A DNA stretch of 64,000 nt from Planctomycetota bacterium. GTDB taxonomy: Bacteria; Planctomycetota; JACOTG01. The notes beneath the pieces are model-generated. The model ran no database searches and had not been told where the DNA came from. It saw only the letters and a list, made by a program, of their open reading frames with translations. The translations under genes were made by a program, and so were the position numbers. Below, in pieces: positions 1-7,997 of this stretch. The stretch covers positions 24,989 to 88,988 of the forward strand of contig JACOTG010000277.1 in NCBI GenBank assembly GCA_016178505.1, read 5' to 3'. Within the stretch, counting starts at the first letter, position 1, and each line of letters begins with the position of its first letter.

Positions 1-347
1 CGTCCGATTTCGGCTTCCCGATCGTCGTGCACCCGCACGATCCCGACACGGTCTACGTGCTTCCGCTCGAGCCGGCGACGCGCACGTGCCCCGGCGGCTC
101 GCCGGCGGTCTGGCGCAGCGAGGACGGCGGCGGCTCGTGGTCCCGGCTCGCGCGCGGTTTTCCGAAGAAGGAGAGCTTCTTCACGGTCCAGCGCGACGCG
201 ATGGACGTCGACGAGCTCGCGTCTCCGGCGCTTTACTTCGGGACCACGACCGGGCAGCTCTGGATCGGACGCGACAGCGGCGACAAGTGGGACTGCCTCT
301 TCGATTCGCTGCCACCGATCCACTGCGTGAAGGTCGCGGTGGCGTGA
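1..347 (+). CDS. C-terminal end of a BNR/sialidase-repeat protein (5' partial)
   Basis: The open frame enters from the left edge, first complete codon at base 3, and ends at a TAA-type stop by 347, so only about 114 C-terminal residues are present. They contain an Asp-box-like segment (SEDGGGSWSRL) and a second GRDSGDKWD, typical of BNR/VPS10-like beta-propeller repeats, followed by a short tail ending HCVKVAVA. Such propellers are usually secreted in this kind of bacterium, but the signal peptide lies outside the window. No catalytic function can be assigned. It runs towards the convergent regulator gene that ends at 412. Confidence 0.7.
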   Translation, partial: SDFGFPIVVHPHDPDTVYVLPLEPATRTCPGGSPAVWRSEDGGGSWSRLARGFPKKESFFTVQRDAMDVDELASPALYFGTTTGQLWIGRDSGDKWDCLFDSLPPIHCVKVAVA

Positions 348-411
348 GACCGAGCGGTCGAATGCGTTGATTCGGTGGTGCGGGTGTTCGCGTACGCGGT
401 CCCGCAGGGCG

Positions 412-1143
412 TCATCGCGAGTCGGGAGGAGTCGGGGCCGATTGCGGTCCCGCGACCGTCGCTGCGAGACGGTGGATGTCGACGACCGTCACGGCGTCGC
501 GGTCTTGCCGGATGACGGACTCCTCTTTGAGAGCCCGCAGCGCACGCGACACGATCTCGCGCACGGTCCCGAGGCGCGACGCGAGTTCGTCCTGGGTCAC
601 CCCGAGTTCGAAGAAGACGCCGTCTTCCCGGCGGACGCCGTGCGTGTAGGCCCGGTCGAGTAGGAACGCCGCAACGCGGCTCTTCACGCTGCGGAGTGAA
701 AGCGCCGCGACCTGCTCCACCAGACGGCGCTGCCGAGACGCGAGGCTCGACAGCAGAGTGATGCCGATCTCCGGTCGACTTCGGATGAGGTCGAGGAGTT
801 GGGCGCGTTGGATCTCGAGGATCGTAGCGTCCTCGCGCGCCGAAGCACCGGCCGGGTAAGGCCCGCCGTCGAGAGCCGGAATCAACCCCAAGAAACCGCG
901 TGATCGCAAGGTCTCCAGGATCTGAATTCGTCCGTCCGACGACGACTTGAAGACGTTGACGGCGCCCGTCTTGACCACGAAGAACTTGTCGCCAGGGTCG
1001 CCCTCCTCGACGAGCACCTCACCTTTCGACAGGCGCCTCTCCGAAAAAGTGCGCGCGAGACGTGTGAAATCCTCCGCGGGCAGGCCGCGCAGAAAGGTCA
1101 CCGCGCGGAGAACGTCTTCGGTCGAGGGCTCGGCGGGCTCCAT
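412..1143 (-). CDS. Crp/Fnr-family transcriptional regulator
   Basis: A 243-residue protein: a cyclic-nucleotide-binding-like beta-roll (about residues 25-130), a dimerisation helix, then a winged helix-turn-helix near residues 190-225. The recognition helix reads VREIVSRAL. Its R-E-x-x-x-R pattern matches the Crp residues that contact TGTGA, not the E-x-x-S-R pattern of Fnr for TTGAT. There are no N-terminal cysteines for an Fnr-type Fe-S cluster, so the signal may be a nucleotide, haem/NO or redox; this is not decidable here. The start at 1143 has GGAGAG six bases upstream; the open frame extends further 5' but without a ribosome site or family similarity. It is divergent from the molybdoenzyme operon and is the obvious candidate to control it. 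Confidence 0.88.
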   Translation of the reverse strand: MEPAEPSTEDVLRAVTFLRGLPAEDFTRLARTFSERRLSKGEVLVEEGDPGDKFFVVKTGAVNVFKSSSDGRIQILETLRSRGFLGLIPALDGGPYPAGASAREDATILEIQRAQLLDLIRSRPEIGITLLSSLASRQRRLVEQVAALSLRSVKSRVAAFLLDRAYTHGVRREDGVFFELGVTQDELASRLGTVREIVSRALRALKEESVIRQDRDAVTVVDIHRLAATVAGPQSAPTPPDSR

Positions 1144-1164
1144 TTTCTCTCCATCGAACCGACC

Positions 1165-1180
1165 TGTGACTTCGGTCACA
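1165..1180. promoter_or_regulatory. Crp-type operator in the divergent promoter region
   Basis: TGTGACTTCGGTCACA fits the Crp consensus TGTGA-N6-TCACA with no mismatch in either arm. It sits 22 bases before the start of the Crp/Fnr gene and 133 bases before the start of the gamma-subunit gene. The adjacent regulator has the R-E-x-x-x-R recognition helix expected for this sequence. The position suggests repression of the regulator's own gene and activation of the molybdoenzyme operon; that is inference. Confidence 0.75.
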
Positions 1181-1312
1181 CGCATTCTAGCCACGTTCGG
1201 CACGGTCTTGGCGTTCGAATCCATCCACGGGGCACGGCTCCATCCAAGTGACGGGAGCGCAGCAGTCGTCGTTGAAACGCCAGGATCTTCGGGAGAGTTG
1301 AAAGGAGGAACG

Positions 1313-2917
1313 ATGCGCTCATGGCCCGTCATCGCGTTCGTCCCGCTGACCGCGCTCGCCTGCACGTCTTCGACGATCACTCCATCGGTGCCCCAAGCTC
1401 CCGAAACGCCGACGACTCCGGTGTCCGCTCTCGCCCGCGGAAAGGACCTGTTCACGGCGAAGTGCGCGACCTGCCACGGGCCTGAGGGCAAGGGGGACGG
1501 ACCGGCCGCGTACGTCCTCTACCCGAAGCCGCGCGACTTCACGCGAGGGGTCTTCAAGTTCCGGTCGACGCCGACCGGCGATCTCCCGACCGACGAGGAC
1601 CTGATGCGGACGGTCACGAACGGGCTCGCAGGAACGTCGATGCCGTCGTGGCGGAGTCTGGCCGAAGACGATCGCCGCGCCGTGATCACCTACGTGAAGC
1701 AGTTCTCCTCGCAGTTTGCCGAGTCGGGACCGCCGGAGCCGATCACGATTCCCGAGCCCCCGGCGCCGACGCCCGAATCGATCGCCAGCGGCAAGCAGGT
1801 CTATCAGCGGATGAAGTGCTGGGAATGCCACGGGCAAGAGGGCAAGGGCGACGGGCCGTCCGCCGCGACGCTTCACGACGATTGGGGCGCGCCGATCGCC
1901 GCCTACGATTTCACGCGTCGCAACGCGTACAAAGGCGGCTCCACGCCGAAGGACGTCTACCGAACGTTTTCGACCGGCGTCGCCGGCACGCCGATGCCGA
2001 CGTACGGCGATCTCCTCACGGAGGCCGAGCGCTGGCAGCTCGTCTCGTTCGTCCAATCGCTCTCCGTCGAGCCGGATCCTTCGATTGCCGCCGCCAAGTC
2101 GCCGGACGACGGAATCGAGTGCGCGCGCGTCGACGGTGCGATCGGCGTCGAGCCCGAAGCGACCGTCTGGTCGCGGGCGACTGCGTACGCGGTGCCTCTG
2201 CGCACGCTTTGGACGCGGCCGAAAGCCGCCGTTGCCGTGATCGTCCGCGCGGTCACGAATGGAACGGATCTCGCCGTCCGGCTGGAATGGGCGGACGACG
2301 TCATCGACCAAGACGTGTTGAAGCACGAGCAATTCCGCGATGCGTGCGCCGTTCAGTTTCCGCTTCCGTCGACGGGCCAGGCGCCGACGCTCTTCACGAT
2401 GGGAGCCAAGGGCGATCGCGTGAACATCTGGCATTGGAAGGCGGACTGGCAGGCGGACCTCGATTCACCGGACGTCTTCCGCGACGTCGAGACGGCGCAC
2501 CCGAACATGGCGATGGACGTCTACCCGTTCTCGAAGTCGGATCTCGGACAGCAACCGATGCTCGGTCGTGCGGCGCAAGACACGCAGTTCCTCACGGGTC
2601 AAGCCGCGGGCAATCCGTTGGCGACTCGGCTCCATCCGTCTCCCGTCGAGGACCTGTGCGCCGAAGGATTCGGCACGCTGACGTCGCAGCCGCCGCCCGA
2701 TCAGAACGTGCGCGGCCGCGGAATCTGGCGCGAGGGACGCTGGGAGGTGGTGTTCGTGCGGTCACTCGCAGGCCAGGGCCAACTCGATTCGTCGTTCGCT
2801 TCCGGACAAGTCGTCCCGATCGCTTTCGCGGTCTGGGACGGCTCGAAGGGCGATCGAAACGGCAAGAAGTCCGTCACGGACTGGATGCAGCTCCGGCTTC
2901 CCGGAGGTTTGAAGTGA
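1313..2917 (+). CDS. Dihaem cytochrome c / ethylbenzene-dehydrogenase-type haem b protein, likely gamma subunit (NxrC-like)
   Basis: This 534-residue protein begins with a hydrophobic segment ending LTALAC, a plausible lipoprotein signal. Two cytochrome c domains follow, with CATCH (near residue 51) and CWECH (near residue 170), each with a downstream Met (GTSMPSW, GTPMPTY) that can be the sixth haem ligand. The C-terminal half (from about residue 255) resembles the haem-b domain of ethylbenzene dehydrogenase gamma subunits (EB_dh family): it has a DLAVRLEW strand and ends GKKSVTDWMQLRL. Such subunits carry electrons to or from type II DMSO-reductase enzymes in the periplasm. The start follows AAAGGAGG; upstream codons in frame belong to the antisense regulator. 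It is the first gene of the operon and overlaps the next by 4 bases. Confidence 0.85.
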   Translation: MRSWPVIAFVPLTALACTSSTITPSVPQAPETPTTPVSALARGKDLFTAKCATCHGPEGKGDGPAAYVLYPKPRDFTRGVFKFRSTPTGDLPTDEDLMRTVTNGLAGTSMPSWRSLAEDDRRAVITYVKQFSSQFAESGPPEPITIPEPPAPTPESIASGKQVYQRMKCWECHGQEGKGDGPSAATLHDDWGAPIAAYDFTRRNAYKGGSTPKDVYRTFSTGVAGTPMPTYGDLLTEAERWQLVSFVQSLSVEPDPSIAAAKSPDDGIECARVDGAIGVEPEATVWSRATAYAVPLRTLWTRPKAAVAVIVRAVTNGTDLAVRLEWADDVIDQDVLKHEQFRDACAVQFPLPSTGQAPTLFTMGAKGDRVNIWHWKADWQADLDSPDVFRDVETAHPNMAMDVYPFSKSDLGQQPMLGRAAQDTQFLTGQAAGNPLATRLHPSPVEDLCAEGFGTLTSQPPPDQNVRGRGIWREGRWEVVFVRSLAGQGQLDSSFASGQVVPIAFAVWDGSKGDRNGKKSVTDWMQLRLPGGLK

Positions 2918-3849
2918 GCGCACGACTCGACGTCGACCCCGCCTTGTGCGAAGCCGTCGTCGAGGATGCCGCGCGCATTGCCAGCCAATCGGGCATCGCG
3001 TCGTTCGAGCGCGCGATTCGCGGGGCGCTCGATCCTCTCTACGACAAAACGGTAGGCGATCGGCAGCCCGCGTTCGAGACGGCATACCGTCGTCTCTTCA
3101 AGGAGTGGGGATACGAGGCGCTCCTCACGCGCGCTCTCGACGAGTTTCCGCAGATCTTCGGCGAGGGCGTGACCGCAGGCGTCTCGTTCCGTGCGCCGAG
3201 CCGACCGAACGAATCCGGTGCCGATCTCGGCGGCCCGGGGAAGGTGCTCGCGGGAATCAGCGTTCCGGTTGCTCTCTTTCGCGATCCGTCGGCGCTGGCG
3301 CGTTTCCTGAGACACGAGATCCAACACTTGGCGGATCTCCTCGACCCCGCGTTCGCGTACACGCCCGACCCGAGCCAGGTTCTCGGCACGGGCACCACGG
3401 AAAACGCCGTGCGTGACCGGTTGAGACTGTTCTGGTCGATCTCGGTCGACGGCCGAATTGCGGCGCGAGGGCAGCTGCCGAGCCGATCTCTCGAAGCATG
3501 GGCACCGCATGTCGTGAGAGTTCTCCCCGAAGCCGAACCCGAGCGCGTTCGTCACTGCACGGAGCTTCTCTGGAATCGAGGTCTCATCCCGTTCCCGGAG
3601 CTGCTCGGGATGGCGAGACGGCCGGCTCGCTCGCTGCTCGGGGCCGTCGGCAATCGCGGATTCGTGGTGGGCGACCCTTGCCCGCTGTGTCGCTTCCCCA
3701 CGCGCCGACTCGTCGACTTTCCGCAGGGATTGCTCCGCGCGAAGGACCTCGCGGAGATTCGCGAGATCGTGCGCGACTTCGACCCCGAATCCGGCGCGTG
3801 CGAACGATGCGTGGAGGGGTACGCGGTCGCGAAAACAGTGGGCGCGTGA
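2914..3849 (+). CDS. Unknown HExxH protein with C-terminal CxxC pairs, in the molybdoenzyme operon
   Basis: A GTG start overlaps the stop of the cytochrome gene (GTGA), giving 311 residues and tight translational coupling. The middle contains RHEIQHLADLLD, an HExxH zincin-like motif. The C-terminal 80 residues contain CPLC and, about 45 residues later, CERC, which could form a zinc ribbon or hold a metal or Fe-S centre. There is no signal peptide or membrane segment, so it is probably cytoplasmic. I do not recognise a named family. Its place between the gamma subunit and a ferredoxin suggests a role in assembling or maturing the complex (cofactor insertion, proteolytic check), but this is inference from context only. 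Confidence 0.75.
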   Translation: MSARLDVDPALCEAVVEDAARIASQSGIASFERAIRGALDPLYDKTVGDRQPAFETAYRRLFKEWGYEALLTRALDEFPQIFGEGVTAGVSFRAPSRPNESGADLGGPGKVLAGISVPVALFRDPSALARFLRHEIQHLADLLDPAFAYTPDPSQVLGTGTTENAVRDRLRLFWSISVDGRIAARGQLPSRSLEAWAPHVVRVLPEAEPERVRHCTELLWNRGLIPFPELLGMARRPARSLLGAVGNRGFVVGDPCPLCRFPTRRLVDFPQGLLRAKDLAEIREIVRDFDPESGACERCVEGYAVAKTVGA

Positions 3850-3853
3850 TGCC

Positions 3854-4183
3854 ATGAGCGAGGCGATCGATCGGCGGGCTTTTCTCGGCGCATTCGTCAT
3901 TCCCTTGCGTTCCCGGGAAAGTCGCGCAGGGACGGCGATCGAATCGAGCGCGCCGCGAATCGCAGCGGTGGACCGTTCGCTCTGCACGGCGGCCGCGGGA
4001 AGCGATTGCCGCGTGTGCCTCGCGGCGTGTCCCGAGGGCGATCGGGCACTTGCCCTCGACGACGGAGTGCCCGCAGTGATTCCACTTGGCTGCACGGGTT
4101 GCGGTGTCTGCGTGCCCGCGTGCGAAGCGGTCGCGGCGCCGCCGGCGTTGCGTCTGGTCCCGCGCGTGGAAGTGGGTGCATAG
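3854..4183 (+). CDS. Small 4Fe-4S ferredoxin-like protein with Tat-like N-terminus
   Basis: A 109-residue protein with two cysteine clusters: C-x8-C-x2-C-x3-CP around residues 44-59 and CTGCGVCVPAC around residues 80-90. This is the bacterial 2x[4Fe-4S] pattern of NapF/NapG-type proteins, although the first cluster is irregular. The N-terminus (DRRAFLGAFVIP) resembles a twin-arginine signal with a short hydrophobic stretch, so it may be exported folded together with its iron-sulfur centres. It starts 4 bases after the preceding gene and ends 12 bases before the catalytic subunit gene. Electron transfer to or from the complex, or a role in maturation, are both possible. Confidence 0.8.
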   Translation: MSEAIDRRAFLGAFVIPLRSRESRAGTAIESSAPRIAAVDRSLCTAAAGSDCRVCLAACPEGDRALALDDGVPAVIPLGCTGCGVCVPACEAVAAPPALRLVPRVEVGA

Positions 4184-4195
4184 GAGGTCTCGACG

Positions 4196-7100
4196 ATGGG
4201 CTTCACTCGACGTCAATTCCTCGGAACGACGGCTGCAGCGGGCGCCGTCGCGGCGATCGCGAATCGTGCATTCGGATTCTCCAACCTGCAACCGGTCACC
4301 GCCGTCGACAATCCGCTCGGCGCGTACCCGTCGCGAGACTGGGAGAAGGTCTACCGCGACCAGTACCGGTACGACTCGTCGTTCACGTGGGTCTGCTCGC
4401 CGAACTGTACGCACGAGTGCCGCCTGCGCGCGTTCGTGCGAAACGGCGTCGTGATTCGCAGCGAGCAGAATTACGACAACCACAAGATCACGGACATCGA
4501 CGGCAACAAGTGCGGGTACTCCTGGAACCCGCGCGGCTGCTCGAACGGCTTCACGTTCCAACGCCGACTCTACGGTCCGTACCGACTGCGCTATCCGATC
4601 ATCCGCAAGGGGTGGAAGCAGTGGGCGGACGACGGCTTCCCGGAACTCGATGATGCGCTGCGCTCCAAGTACAAGTTCGACTCGCGCGGCACGGACGAGT
4701 TCGTGCGTGCGTCGTGGGACGACGCATTCACCTACATCGCGAAGGGCATGATCGCCATCGCCAAGCGCTACTCGGGCGAAGAGGGCAAGCAGCGTCTCCT
4801 CGCGCAAGGCTACGCGCCCGAGATGCTCGAGCACTGGGAAGGCGCCGGCACGCGCACGTTCAAGATGCGCGGCGGCATGGGCCTTCTCGGCGTGATGGGC
4901 AAGTACGGGATGTATCGCCTCGCGAACACCCTCGCGCTCCTCGACGAGCACGTGCGCGGCGTGAAGCACGAAGACGCGAAGGGCGCGCGCCTCTGGTCGA
5001 ACTACACGTGGCACGGCGATCAAGCGCCGGGCCATCCGTTCGTGCACGGACTGCAGGCGAGCGACATGGACCTCAACGACCTCCGGTCCACGAAGTTCCA
5101 CCTGCACATGGGCAAGAACCTCATCGAGAACAAGAGGCCCGACAATCACTTCTTCATCGAGACGATCGAGCGCGGCGCGAAGATCGCCGTCGTGACGCCC
5201 GAGTATTCGCCCGCCGGCACGAAGGCCGACTACTGGATCCCCATTCGGCCGCAAGCGGACGCTGCGTTGCTCCTCGGGGTCACGCGAATCCTCATGGATC
5301 GAAAGCTCTACGACGCCGACTTCGTGAAGAAGTTCACCGACCTCCCGCTCCTCGTTCGCACGGACACGCTCACGCGACTCCAGGCGAAGGACCTCTTCCC
5401 CGGCTACACGGCGCCCGACATCTCGAAGGGCCCGTCCGGGAAGCAAGGGCTCACCAGCGAGCAGCGCGAAAAGCTCGGCGACTTCGTGGTGTGGGACGCG
5501 AAGACGAAGGACTTCCAGGCGATCACGCGCGACGACATCGGTAAACGGATGGCGAGCCGCGGGCTCGACCCGGCGCTCGAAGGCAAGTGGACCGTGAAGC
5601 TCGTGGACGGGAAGTCCGTCGAGGTCGCGCCGCTCTTCGAGCTCTACAAGATCCATCTTCGCGATTACGACCTCGATACCGTCGTCGAGATCACGGGCTC
5701 GCCGAAGCATCTCATCGAGCAGCTCGCGATGGACCTCGCCACGATCAAGCCGGCCGCAATCCACGTGGGAGAGGGCATCAACCACTGGTTCCACGCGACG
5801 GAGATCAACCGCGCGACCTACCTGCCGATGATGCTCACGGGCAACATCGGCATTCCCGGCGGCGGCTCGCACACGTGGGCGGGGAACTACAAGGCCGCGC
5901 TCTTCCAGGGCTCGGTCGAGACGGGGCCTGGCTTCAAGGGATGGGTCGCTGAAGACCCGCACGAGCCGAACCTCGATCCTGCGGCAGACGGCAAGAACAT
6001 CAAGGCGCATGCCTACACGTACGACGAGGAGCCGGCCTACTGGAACTACTCGGACGAGCCGCTCGTGGTGAACACGCCGAAGTATGGCCGCAAGGTCTTC
6101 ACCGGCAAGACGCACCTTCCCACACCCACGAAGCTCATGTGGTTCACGAACGTGAACATCATCAACAACGCGAAGTGGGTCTATCAGATGATGAAGAACG
6201 TGGACCCGAAGGTCGAGATGATCGTCGGGAACGAGATCGAGATGACCTCCACCGTCGAGTACTCGGACATCACGCTCGCCGCGAACACGTGGATGGAGTT
6301 CACCCAACCCGAGATCACGGGCTCGTGCTCGAACCCGTTCCTCCAGATCTGGAAGGGGGGCATCAAGCCCGTGTTCGACACGAAGGACGACATCCTCATC
6401 GAGGCGGAATTCGCCGCGAAGCTCGGTGAGGTGCTCGGCGACAAGCGGTTCGCGGATTACTGGAAGTTCGCGCTCGAGGGAAAGACCGAGGTCTACATCC
6501 AGAGGCTCCTCGACTCGTCCACGACGACGCGCGGATACAAATATGCCGACGTGATGGCGGGCAAGTATGGCGAGCCCGGCGCCGCGCTCATGCTGTTCCG
6601 CACCTATCCGCGCATTCCGTTCTGGGAGCAAGTCCACGACGACGAGCCGTTCTTCACCCCGACGGGCCGGCTGCAGGCGTACAACGACGAGCCCGAGTGC
6701 ATCGAGTACGGAGAGAACTTCATCGTCCACCGCGAAGGGCCTGAGGCGACGCCGTACCTGCCAAACGTGATCGTGTCGACGAACCCGTACGTGCGGCCCG
6801 ACGACTACGGCATCCCGCAAGACGCGATGGGAGTCGGCGAGCGTCAAGTCCGCAACGTGAAGATGGCGTGGGCCGACGTGAAGAAGACGAAGAACCCGCT
6901 GTGGGCGGCAGGCTACCAGTTCTACTGCCTCACGCCGAAGAGCCGCCACTCGACGCACAGCTCGTGGGCCGTGACGGACTGGCAGATGATCTGGAACAAC
7001 GACTTCGGCGATCCCTACCGCATGGACAAGCGGTCGCCTGGCGTCGGCGAACACCAGCTTCACGTGAACCCGCAGGCCGCAAAGGACCTCGGGCTCAACG

Positions 7101-7642
7101 AGGGCGACTACGTCTACGTGGACGCGAATCCGGCGGATCGACCCTACGTCGGGTGGAAGCCGACCGACGCGTTCTATCGGGTCGCGCGACTCATGCTGCG
7201 GGTGAAGCTCAACCCGGCGTACCCCTACAACATCGTGATGATGAAGCACGGCGCGTTCGTTGCGACGGAGCGGAGCGTGCGCGCGCACGAGTCCCGAGCG
7301 GACGGCCGTGCGCTCTCGGAAGGCACGGGCTATCAATCGTCGTTCCGCTACGGCAGCCAGCAGTCGATCACGCGCGGTTGGCTCATGCCGATGCACCAGC
7401 TCGATTCGTTGTTCCACAAGGCAAAGGCGCGGCAAGGATTCCTCTTCGGCTACGAGGCCGACAACCACGCGGTGAACACGACGCCGAAGGAAACGCTCGT
7501 GAAGATCACGAAGGCGGAGGACGGGGGACTCGGCGGCAAGGGGATCTGGGCTCCGGCGACCGTGGGAATGTCGCCCGGCTCGGAGAACGCATTCATGCAG
7601 CGGTATCTGGCGGGCGAGCTGGCATCAGTGAAGAACGACTGA
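4196..7642 (+). CDS. nxrA: Molybdopterin oxidoreductase catalytic subunit, nitrite oxidoreductase/nitrate reductase alpha type
   Basis: A 1148-residue protein, the usual length of periplasm-facing NxrA proteins. The N-terminus TRRQFLGTT plus an Ala-rich stretch is a Tat signal. An Fe-S (FS0) motif follows: CSPNCTHEC, then Cys in NKCGYS and RGC further on. The Mo-bis-MGD fold runs through the rest; SNYTWHGDQAPGHP holds the Asp expected to bind molybdenum in type II DMSO-reductase enzymes. The phrases WVCSP, AFVRNGVV, YGPYRLRYPIIRKGWKQW and VGEGINHWFH match what I remember of the NxrA clade. Direction (nitrite oxidation, nitrate reduction or another oxyanion) cannot be read from sequence. TAGGAGG precedes the ATG. 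In NxrA sequences I recall, the second FS0 ligand position is Asp (CSPND); here it is Cys. Confidence 0.9.
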   Translation: MGFTRRQFLGTTAAAGAVAAIANRAFGFSNLQPVTAVDNPLGAYPSRDWEKVYRDQYRYDSSFTWVCSPNCTHECRLRAFVRNGVVIRSEQNYDNHKITDIDGNKCGYSWNPRGCSNGFTFQRRLYGPYRLRYPIIRKGWKQWADDGFPELDDALRSKYKFDSRGTDEFVRASWDDAFTYIAKGMIAIAKRYSGEEGKQRLLAQGYAPEMLEHWEGAGTRTFKMRGGMGLLGVMGKYGMYRLANTLALLDEHVRGVKHEDAKGARLWSNYTWHGDQAPGHPFVHGLQASDMDLNDLRSTKFHLHMGKNLIENKRPDNHFFIETIERGAKIAVVTPEYSPAGTKADYWIPIRPQADAALLLGVTRILMDRKLYDADFVKKFTDLPLLVRTDTLTRLQAKDLFPGYTAPDISKGPSGKQGLTSEQREKLGDFVVWDAKTKDFQAITRDDIGKRMASRGLDPALEGKWTVKLVDGKSVEVAPLFELYKIHLRDYDLDTVVEITGSPKHLIEQLAMDLATIKPAAIHVGEGINHWFHATEINRATYLPMMLTGNIGIPGGGSHTWAGNYKAALFQGSVETGPGFKGWVAEDPHEPNLDPAADGKNIKAHAYTYDEEPAYWNYSDEPLVVNTPKYGRKVFTGKTHLPTPTKLMWFTNVNIINNAKWVYQMMKNVDPKVEMIVGNEIEMTSTVEYSDITLAANTWMEFTQPEITGSCSNPFLQIWKGGIKPVFDTKDDILIEAEFAAKLGEVLGDKRFADYWKFALEGKTEVYIQRLLDSSTTTRGYKYADVMAGKYGEPGAALMLFRTYPRIPFWEQVHDDEPFFTPTGRLQAYNDEPECIEYGENFIVHREGPEATPYLPNVIVSTNPYVRPDDYGIPQDAMGVGERQVRNVKMAWADVKKTKNPLWAAGYQFYCLTPKSRHSTHSSWAVTDWQMIWNNDFGDPYRMDKRSPGVGEHQLHVNPQAAKDLGLNEGDYVYVDANPADRPYVGWKPTDAFYRVARLMLRVKLNPAYPYNIVMMKHGAFVATERSVRAHESRADGRALSEGTGYQSSFRYGSQQSITRGWLMPMHQLDSLFHKAKARQGFLFGYEADNHAVNTTPKETLVKITKAEDGGLGGKGIWAPATVGMSPGSENAFMQRYLAGELASVKND

Positions 7643-7709
7643 GGAGAGTCACTCTCATTCGGCCACGTTGCTACGTCGCCCGGTGAGATGGGCTCGAAGG
7701 ATCAAGGTC

Positions 7710-7997
7710 ATGCCCAAAGACGAATTCGATCCGGAAGACCCGATGGTGCTGCAAGGCTTCGGCATGCCGGATGGCGATCCGGAAGAGATGGCCCGGTGCT
7801 TCGTCGAGGAGTACATCCAACTCGGCTTCGACGACGAGACGCTCTGGAACCTCTTTCGAACGCCGTTCTTCGCTGGGATGCACGACATCCTCGCGAAATG
7901 CGGGGAGCCGTGGGTCGCGGCGCTGATCCGCGACTGCCGCGACAAGCTCGGCTATTGGAAAACGCGCACCGTGCGCGGGAGCGAGACTCATGCCTGA
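7710..7997 (+). CDS. Small acidic protein between the alpha and beta subunit genes
   Basis: The ATG at 7710 gives 95 residues starting MPKDEFDPEDPM; an earlier in-frame start at 7668 would add 14 basic residues without a ribosome site. The protein is soluble, with no signal or membrane segment. It contains GMPDGDPEEMARCFVEEY and ETLWNLFRTPFFAGMHD, which look like two amphipathic helices, and two Cys residues. Its last codons overlap the beta subunit start by 8 bases, so the two are translationally coupled. I do not recognise the family. A small chaperone or regulatory role for the alpha/beta pair is inferred from position only. Confidence 0.7.
   Translation: MPKDEFDPEDPMVLQGFGMPDGDPEEMARCFVEEYIQLGFDDETLWNLFRTPFFAGMHDILAKCGEPWVAALIRDCRDKLGYWKTRTVRGSETHA

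Noticed and set aside
3584..7468. 1294-codon minus-strand open frame opposite the NxrA-type gene
   Set aside because: Antisense shadow of a GC-rich gene. The product is Arg/Val/Glu/Leu-rich with no domain, and it overlaps five clearly coding genes.
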